From NCBI GenBank assembly GCA_029817715.1, contig JARUPY010000190.1, forward strand, positions 3,224,001-3,288,000: a stretch of DNA of 64,000 nt, read 5' to 3'. The translations under genes were made by a program, and so were the position numbers. Under the pieces are notes generated by a model. It did no database searches and had not been told where the DNA came from. It saw only the letters and a list, made by a program, of their open reading frames with translations. This stretch comes from Melastoma dodecandrum. Lineage: Eukaryota; Streptophyta; Magnoliopsida; Myrtales; Melastomataceae. This document shows positions 57,001 through 64,000 of this stretch, piece by piece. The number at the start of each line of letters is the position of its first letter. The stretch's first letter is position 1.

Positions 57001-58282
57001 GGGTGACTCGAACGTAACTCTCCTTGTTGAGCCATTGTAGACGGTAAGGATGTGGGTGCGCTTCGATGGGCAACTTCAGCTTTTCAACCATCGTTCTAGA
57101 CACGGCGTTGGTGCAGCTACCACTATCCACAATCACCAAACAAACCTTTCCTGCGACTGTGCACCTAGTATGGAAGATGCTCTCCCTTTGACTTTCCTCT
57201 TCCGCCGGTGTCACACTTAAAGCCTTTCGGACGACCAATAGCTCTCCTTCGTCTGGATACTCCTCTATCTCTTCGGCATCCCAAACAGGGTCGGCGTTCT
57301 CCTCGAACTCTTCTTCTTCATCAGATAACTCTCTGATGACAACGTTCCTTCTCGTCGGACACTCAGAAGCCATGTGCCCAACTCCTTGGCACTTGAAACA
57401 TCGTCGAATGATGTTTCGTTCGTGCGATTTGACTTCAGGTCTTGTAGTCGACGGTGGGGCTCTCTTCAATGTTGTTGTTGACGGCGGCTTCGCCTGGGAG
57501 CTACTCCCCTTGTTGAAAGGCGCGGCCTTCACAAATGGGCGGGTAGTCGCTCTCCTCGCTTGCTGCTGCTCCACCTTGTGCGCCAATGCTCGCACATCGT
57601 TGAAACTCCAATATTGTTGTAGGTCAACGGCATCTGCGATTTGGGGCTTAAGTCCTCGAAGATACCTGGCAATGGTTTGCTCTGGGGCTTCTTGGACATC
57701 ACATTGCAGCAACAGTCTCTCGAACTCCCATGTATACTCCGATACACTTGAGACTTGTTGTAGCGACTGCAATTTGAGGTAGAGATCTCGTCGATGATGC
57801 TCCGGTAGAAATCTCTTCGTCATGGCCCTCTTCATTTTTGACCACGTACGAATTTTATCACGCCCTTCCCTACGGCGCTGCTGGTTGGTGTTCTCCCACC
57901 ACAAACTCGCGTACTTCTTCAATTTCAAGGCAGCCAGTTTCACCTTTCGATCCTCGGGCACTTCCTCGTAATCAAAGATGCGCTCCACGGTGTGCATCCA
58001 ATCGATGAACTCGTCGGGGTCCAAGTTTCCTTCGAACTCCGGAATCTGAACGCTCACGGTTGGCGCTCTTCTCTCCTGTCTCCGATATTCCGGTGAAGAT
58101 CCTCGTTGAGACTCTTCACGCCATGGGTTCTCCTCATGATCGCTCTCTTCGCGGCTACGAGAAGATGATGCATGGTGGGTTTGCAATGACTGTAGTTGTT
58201 GCTGAAGGTCGGCGATCTGCTGCTCAAGCCGAGCAACTTGTGCTTCGTCTAGAGACATACCACGTTGGAATCTTCCGGCCAT
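54023..58282 (-). pseudogene. Gypsy gag-pol polyprotein, one in-frame stop
   Basis: Open from [15 protein letters not shown] at 58282. Domains: gag ([20 protein letters not shown]), knuckle [14 protein letters not shown], protease [15 protein letters not shown] with [11 protein letters not shown], RNase H ([13 protein letters not shown]), integrase zinc finger ([26 protein letters not shown]) and core ([19 protein letters not shown]). A TAG at 54551-54553 interrupts integrase. The same frame continues to 54023 (FNVQDLMPFVEDDDDEKFED). Sequence style recalls CRM-like chromoviruses; I see no canonical chromodomain and the clade is unsure. Near-intact coding implies a recent insertion. Confidence 0.85.
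54026..54037 (-). promoter_or_regulatory. Polypurine tract of gypsy element
   Basis: Sense strand 'aaggggagga' directly before TGATACAAAG, the start of U3. It overlaps a conserved C-terminal coding stretch in a neighbouring frame. Confidence 0.75.
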
Positions 58283-58294
58283 TGACAACCTAGG

Positions 58295-58306
58295 CTCTGA
58301 TACCAA
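58295..58306 (-). promoter_or_regulatory. Primer binding site of gypsy element
   Basis: Sense strand TGGTATCAGAGC (initiator tRNA-Met), 3 nt after the U5 end GCATCA at 58310. Confidence 0.85.
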
Positions 58307-58309
58307 GAT

Positions 58310-59200
58310 GATGCGGGGACGGCAAGGAACAGATGATTCCTAAACCAAAAGTAAGGGGAACGCCACAAAATGACAGGGTATGGGTGACGTTCGGTATGGA
58401 CGGAAGGTAGTGTATAATGGGTGCGGCTGGAAATGGGATAAATAGGTTGAGGTTCAACCTATACTCGGATGAACTCGTTAGACCGTGGATACATATACAC
58501 CACCACGAACAAGACGAGGGCGAGGCACAACACGGAGGATACAGATACACCACCACCGGTTGATACACTCTACTCAAGCCGCACTTGGAAATCCACCAAA
58601 TGAAGAACGAGGTTTTGAAGGAGAATCCACTCACTTTGGATAAGAGACACTAAGTCTGATTAGGGTTTATATTTTGATTCAAGCTGATGTCCAAATGAGT
58701 ACAAGGTGCCCATTATATAGGGAACACCTGAAGAAGAACTTAAATGCACGAAATGAACCTAGGCTAGATGTATGCAAGGCAAGATTCATGGACGAGCTGG
58801 CACCTTGTACTCATTTGGACATCAGCTTGAATCAAAATATAAACCCTTATCAGACTTAGTGTCTTTTATCCGAAGTGAGTGGATTCTCCTTCAAAACCTC
58901 GTTCTTCATTTGGTGGATTTCCAAGTGCGGATTGAGTAGAGTGTATCAATCGGTGGTGGTGTATCTGTATCCTCCGTGTTGTGCCTCGCCCTCGTCTTGT
59001 TCGTGGTGGTGTATCTGTATCCACGGTCTAACGAGTTCATCCGAGTATAGGTTGAATCTCAACCTATTTATCCCATTTCCAACCGCACCCATTATACACT
59101 ACCTTCCGTCCATACCGAACGTCACCCATTCCCTGTCATTCTTTGGCGTTCCCCTTACTTTTGGTTTAGGAATCATCTATTCCTTGCCGTCCCCGCATCA
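58310..59200. repeat. Right LTR: palindrome of U5
   Basis: Arms 58310-58710 and 58800-59200, about 401 bp each, are reverse complements with few mismatches. The centre (58711-58799) contains the LTR TATA region ('cctatataatg' on the sense strand) and the same 53-bp block as the left centre, in opposite orientation. Confidence 0.85.
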
Positions 59201-59900
59201 GAGTGCTGGCGGAAGGTTGATCAACGGAGCTACGGTTGCTCACTCCGCTGTTGGAAGGATGACCCAATAAACCCAGGCCGAGGTATCTACTAAACTAAGG
59301 GTGACGAGCAATGCAAAGCTTGTGTTTGGCTGATTGATCGTGATTTTCCTAAGGAGAATCTGTTCCCTTTTTATATTGAGACTCGTGGTGTATAGGATGC
59401 CTAGCACGTCTGACACGTTCTCAGGATATTTTGAAGGTCGTGGCCCTCTCAATCAACTCCCTAGAATCTTGGTAACAAACTAATCGTGGCTTTTATCCAA
59501 CTCAACCACTTCTCTTTCTTATATTAAATCAATTATATTTCTTCAGATTTTCTCCATCTAAAGATCCTTCCAAATGGGAACGTGGTCCCATAATCTTCTT
59601 CCCAAAAATCTCAGAGTCAAGATGTTTCCTGATCCTCGTAGACTCTAACCCTCGTAGACACTACCCTCGTAGACACGGACCCTCGTAGACTTGACCCTCG
59701 TAGACTCGACTCTCGTAGACTTAACCCTCGTAGACTTGATGCTCGTAGACTTGACTCTCGTAGACTTAACCCTTGTAGACTTGACGCTCGTAGACGCGGA
59801 CCCACGTAGACTCGCTGTGGGTCAGTGAAGCTTTACTCATAAAATGGCCTAAATTTATGGGTTCGTCATAATTAGGCCCGAGATTTTTGCTATGTCAAGA

Positions 59901-60576
59901 GTACCTCTTCGTTCTCGACAATATGCGTGAAAGAGATTCGCGTTCAGAGGTATTTTTAAGCTTCAAGAGTTTGCTGGAGGGAGGAGGAGTTGCCGGTGGG
60001 AGCAAAATCCTCCTCGTTTGTCATTGGGATTTTACCATTCGGTGGTCCCGTACTCATGCTGTTTTTATTGGAAGGATGAATAGGGAAGACGCTCTCGTAT
60101 TACTAAGGGAAACAGCTTCCCAGGGAAGGGAGGGATATCATAATTTATTCAACAACCCTCAATTCCTTGAAATCGCTGGAGATATAGTTGATAAATGCAA
60201 GAATACGAGGAGGATGAAGGCAGTGGGAGGTTACTTGTCCCACCAACCTTCTGCTGTTGAAGTTTGGACACGTCTTGTTGACTGGCTTCCTAGTTATAAA
60301 GATTCATTATCCTCTCGTTTGCTTCGTGGAGGTTATCCGTACGGTGGTTTAACAAGTCCAGGAGTGAAGAAGAGGTACGACAATCTTCCCCCAAGGATTA
60401 AACAATGCTTCGCCCTCTGTTACTTGTTCCCAAGATGTCATCCCATCAACACTCGTACCCTGGCTGAGCTCTGGATATCCCTTGGATTTATCCACAACGA
60501 CCATGACGAAGATGACCGTTTGCCATTGGAGGATATCGCCTACCGTTACTTGGGTGTCTTGCTCCGGGAAGAGTTG
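59901..60576 (+). pseudogene. Third NLR, NB-ARC 3' part
   Basis: Continues the gene cut at 48931: YLFVLDNMRERDSRSEV (kinase-2), GGSKILLV, GRMNREDALVLLRETASQ, RNBS-D CFALCYLFPRC, and LEDIAYRYLGVLLREEL. It stops matching after LLREEL at about 60576, where paralogues go on toward the MHD site. Confidence 0.9.
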
Positions 60577-61085
60577 TATCCAGCAATCCTTCCGCTCCTT
60601 CGTCCATGAGCTCTTTATCATAACAACCCAGGTTTCTGATTTTGAGGCTTCCTCTGAGATCGTTCAGCTTACAAAGATCAGTGAGGCCAGCGGAATCAGC
60701 TTTTTCACTTGAATCATCAGGAGGCAAGATGAAGTCGGCGAGTATGTTAAGGCATTTTAAGTCGCAGAGTCCCCTTGGAATGAGAGACAATTTCCAGCAG
60801 CCGTCGATGTAGAGATGCCTGAGAGCGGACAAGTTATTCATTTCACGGGGCAAATCCGCGAGGGAAGAGCAACCCGAGAGCTTGAGGGGCTGCAAGTTCA
60901 TCAGTCGGATAATCGCTGGAGGAAGCATTTGGAGCGTGCTGTTGCCGGAGAGATCGAGGTATCTCAGATGCTTCAGCTTCCATACACCTTCCGGCAATAC
61001 ATGTGCCTTCACATCATGGAGATCCAACACACGCATGCGGTTTCCCTTGCTGTTTAGTTTGGGGATGAGACAGCGGTACATTTTC
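60577..61085 (-). pseudogene. Third NLR, LRR part in inverted orientation
   Basis: Encodes MYRCLIPKLNSKGNRMRVLD to KELMDEGAEGLLD, the first LRRs of the family, but on the minus strand. About 80 codons between LLREEL and MYR are missing, as are all later LRRs. It is thus an inversion with deletion, or a fragment inserted backward. Confidence 0.85.
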
Positions 61086-61089
61086 TTCA

Positions 61090-61440
61090 GTTAATACAAA
61101 TACGATTACCAATTGTTTGTCGATTAAAAAAAATGTCATTTTCTTTTTTCTTTTTCTGTTTTATATTTTTAATTTTAACCTTTTTTGTTTTTCATTCTTT
61201 CGTTCTATTTTATATTTCCCTTTTGCTTTTTTCTTTTTCCTTTTGCTTTTTTTTTTTTCTTTTGCCCTTTGTTTTAGTATTTCTTTTTTCCTTTTACAAA
61301 ATAACTCTGATCAAGGTCTACCTTATTGATGTAGTAAGTTCCCGGCGAATCTTTCCCCTTTTTAATTTTTATTTTTCTTCTTTATTTTTTTTATTTTTGC
61401 TTTTATTTATACCTTTATAAAAAACATATTTCCATTTCTC
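61090..61440. repeat. T-rich NLR flank (further copy)
   Basis: 'acgattaccaattgtttgtcgatta' then pyrimidine tracts, like 14300-14560. It is next to the inverted LRR piece rather than an N terminus, so it moved with a rearrangement. From 61441 to 61654 I see nothing definite. Confidence 0.6.
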
Positions 61441-62133
61441 TGATCCATTATATCATATGGGTTTTTTAAAAGAATTTTATGTAAAAATAAGAAACCGTAC
61501 CCGATGGAACTCAATTGTTTCGCAAAAAAAAAAATGTTTCGATAATTATTTTAATAAAAATACAAATTTTAGATTAAATTGGTCTTTAATTACTGCACAA
61601 ACACTGTTAATCTTGGTTTTGATGAAGAACTTGAGAAGCTATGTTACAAATTCATAGTACAATATGTTTATTCCCCCTCTTAATGAGATATTTGCTCTTC
61701 CGGAATCTTCAATGATTTTGTGCTGATGCGCTATCTACGAGACAGTCGCAATTTTCATTGGTCGAGAATTCACTTCCGGAAACCTCATTTTCTCTTTATA
61801 AAATATTAATTTTAATGATATACAAAAACACATGAGAAAGTAAAAACAACAATAATAATAAAAAGAATCCAAAACATATAATTAGGTAATCATAAAATAT
61901 TATTTTAAAAATAAATACATCAAGAGAAATATAACTAAATAACATTATTATTTTTATGCTCGACAAGAAAATCAGCTAAATCAAATTGAGCGAAATCATG
62001 AAAACCAAAATCTATTTTATCATCATTTCTTTTTCATACAAACACCCATTTGTAACCGATCGGTTTTGTACCTTCAGGTATACGTATTGCAAGTTCAAAA
62101 ACTTTATGCTTTGTGAGTGATTTTAATTCTACT

Positions 62134-62532
62134 TCAATCGCATATTTTCATGTTTGACCAATCATTTCTTTGTTTGCATTCTTCAACGGACTTTGGTTCA
62201 ATATATTCGTCTTCATTTATAATATCGCATGCTATGGCATATGCAAAATTTTCGTCGACGTCGATTTCATCTCGATTCCATCTTTTTCCGGTCAAAACAT
62301 AATTTATAGAGATCTCTTCATTTTCAGGTACCCGTGATTCTTCCCGAACCATTTTCTCAATGACTGGACACTCTTCAGGAGTAATTATTTCCTCAGTTTG
62401 AGCATTTACATCTTTTCTTTTTCGAGGATTTTTATCTTTGAAACCGATTGGTCTACTATGTTTCACTTGTATTTTAGGCTCATCAGCAATACTAGGTTGT
62501 TCTTCATGGACATTAATTCTTATTTGGAGCAT
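62134..62532 (-). pseudogene. Copia polyprotein fragment before RT (copy B)
   Basis: 132-codon ORF, longer than its homologue at 12499-12717. It includes SINYVLTGKRWNRDEIDVDE and EPKSVEECKQRNDWSNMKIC. The RT does not follow. Confidence 0.7.
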
Positions 62533-62727
62533 TTGCAGCTGGAATACAAGACTTTGTCATTTTCTTAGGGTCAGTAAAATCATTTGGCAATTGATTTGCT
62601 AAATGTTGTAAGTGATTAATTTTCTGAACTTCGAGTTCAAATTGTTTTATACGAGGATCATAATGAGCTAATGATAACTCACGTCAGATTATTTCCTTTT
62701 CCAACTGCTTATGTTCCCTTGTCAATG

Positions 62728-63294
62728 TCAGAAATGCCATTTTGACAATCGGTAAAACGTGCCGTAAATATCTGAATGGTTCATATGGTAGATGAATAGG
62801 CCCACATCTATCACCTTGTATTTTTTCAAGTAATTCAAGGGTTCAGCCTTGATTTTCGATGGTGATGGCCTTGAACAACCGGCACATGAAAGTTCATTCG
62901 GGAGAAAAATCTTCCGGTTTTTCAATGAATACCCACACGAATGATTAATTATTCTCCGCATCATTATAGCTCCAGGATGCCCCAATCGATCATGCCATGT
63001 AATAAAATTATTTTGATCGACAAACTTCTGGTTTGTGACATGTACTTTGCCAACACTTACATTTGTGAAATATAGTCTCGAGGAAACTGCGGGTAGTTTT
63101 TCTAATATACATTTCTTACCGGAGATGATATTTGTAATAAACAAATATTTTTTTTCATTTTCATTTGAAGTCTCAATGTGATATCCATTTCTGCGGATAT
63201 CTTTAAAACTCAACAAATTTTTCTGGGACTTAGATATAGCGCATTCTCGATACAAATATTTGTTCCTCTGGATGCTAAAATATTTGCTCGTCAA
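62728..63294 (-). pseudogene. Copia GAG-pre-integrase fragment (copy B)
   Basis: 188-codon ORF with FITWHDRLGHPGAIMMRRII and the following NELSCAGCSRPSPSKI, the zinc-binding lead-in to integrase. It ends before the catalytic core. Confidence 0.75.
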
Positions 63295-63886
63295 TGATTT
63301 TTGTACTTCAAGATATCATATTAACACTTAGTTTCGTTCATTACCAAAACGGTAAAGAATTTCTTTGCTAACTAATTGCGCACATTGTCTTGCCCTTCTA
63401 GGGATCGAGAAAAACGATGATTCTCTTCTGGGAATCGAGTATCCACTTTTGAAAAATGATGAATTGCTTCTAGGAATTGATAATCGATGATCCGCTTCTG
63501 AGGATGGTGAATCCGCTTCAGGGAATCGTGGACCCGCTTCTGTGAATCGTGGATCCGTTTCGGGGAATCGTAATTTGGTACGAATAAACTTTGCGATAGT
63601 AAAACAATTAAAATAGTGCGTTTGAGATTACTGTTTACAAACCTTCATAGAATCGTTGATTTAGTGTCATTTGACGGGAAGGATGAAGAAAGAAAACAAG
63701 AGAGAGAAGGGGAGAGAATTTCTTATTGATTTCGGAGATCGTTGTTGTGATAATCTGGATCATTGTTGTAATAAAAATACGTATTCCTCTATTTATAGGG
63801 ATTTTATAACAGAAAGAATTTAAACAATAGTACTCGAATGATTAATAGATATTACTATAAATGACATTCACATTATGTTTACAACA

Positions 63887-64000
63887 ACTCGTACGATTAT
63901 CCAATTTTTCGTTGATTAAAGAAAATGTCAAGATTTCTTTTTTTTACTTTTTCCTTTTCCTTTTCTTTTAAATCTATATTCTTCACTTTATTTTCATTTC
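63887..64000. other. T-rich flank at window edge
   Basis: Matches 14297-14400 ('tcgtacgattat.caatttttcgt.gattaaagaaaatgtcaag') and continues beyond the window. Confidence 0.7.

Larger units (their letters stand above)
53364..59200 (-). mobile_element. Ty3/gypsy chromovirus-type element with inverted interior
   Basis: Outer ends TGATAC (53364) and GCATCA (59200) with TSD GAGTG (53359-53363 / 59201-59205). Coding, PBS and PPT are minus strand. Each terminal block is a palindrome: 53364-54025 has arms of one sequence, 58310-59200 of another. Sense-strand U5 ends GCATCA at the PBS and U3 starts TGATAC at the PPT, as expected, but the far half of each LTR is the reverse complement of the near half. 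Interior inversion explains this without extra parts. Confidence 0.9.
52913..59900 (-). repeat. LTR 3 of gag-only array, split by a gypsy element
   Basis: LTR sequence 52913-53363 and 59201-59900 with the 5-bp TSD GAGTG on both sides of the nested element. It lacks its first 50 bases. It has two as-1-like pairs (53079/53091, 53132/53144) and a 15-bp array at 59636-59815. It ends GTCAAGA (one change from GTCAACA), followed by GTACC, the TSD shared with 48927-48931. Confidence 0.85.
61655..63886 (-). mobile_element. Internally deleted Ty1/copia element (copy B)
   Basis: Homologous to 12031-14296 along its length, including the gag tandem repeats (63400-63560) and the LTR end TTTACAACA at 63886. 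The other LTR is absent on the left. The flank after 63886 matches the flank after 14296, so the two copies share a duplication history rather than being separate insertions. Confidence 0.75.

Overview
This is plant nuclear DNA, most probably from a dicot. It carries CC-NBS-LRR (NLR) resistance-type genes, intron-containing plant genes (a SPC24 kinetochore gene, an alpha/beta-hydrolase first exon, a U-box E3 fragment), several classes of LTR retrotransposon and an endogenous pararetrovirus. I cannot name the species. No rRNA, tRNA or CRISPR array was recognised.

Layout. 1-3.5 kb: a diverged LTR cuts off an NLR N-terminal fragment; next to it an NLR LRR fragment is welded into exon 2 of an alpha/beta-hydrolase gene. 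3.8-5.8 kb: a five-exon SPC24-like gene on the minus strand. 6.1-9.4 kb: the only long open NLR, minus strand. 9.4-14.8 kb: its T-rich upstream flank, an LRR relic and an internally deleted Ty1/copia element. 14.8-17.0 kb: a segmental duplicate of SPC24 plus the NLR 3' end, now a pseudogene. 17.0-18.3 kb: captured gene fragments (an unrecognised exon and a plant U-box E3). 18.4-31.7 kb: a decayed Tat/Ogre-like Ty3/gypsy element, minus strand, with an extra ORF1, an archaeal-type RNase H and an array of palindromic repeats. 31.7-40.2 kb: a near genome-length caulimovirid-type endogenous pararetrovirus, broken by stops and frameshifts. 41.1-44.3 kb: a second, broken NLR. 44.5-48.1 kb: AT-rich DNA with NLR scraps. 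48.2-61.1 kb: a third NLR, plus strand, split by an 11-kb nested insertion. 61.1-64 kb: T-rich flank and a second copia relic.

The most unusual structure is the gypsy element at 53364-59200. Both of its LTRs are palindromes: the left is U3-centre-U3rc and the right is U5rc-centre-U5. The TSD GAGTG and the outer ends read as a plus-strand insertion, but PBS, gag-pol and PPT read on the minus strand. The simplest explanation is inversion of the whole interior with breakpoints inside the two LTRs. The element lies in the third LTR of a gag-only retroelement array (LTR-internal-LTR-internal-LTR), itself bounded by TSD GTACC inside the NLR. That gives a readable order: NLR, gag-only element, LTR recombination, gypsy insertion, interior inversion.

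Overall the window looks like an NLR cluster growing by segmental duplication and degraded by retroelements. Likely functional host genes are few: the NLR at 6134-9355 and possibly the first SPC24 copy. The NLR copies share non-canonical NB-ARC motifs, and both SPC24 copies have trouble at the exon 2 donor.
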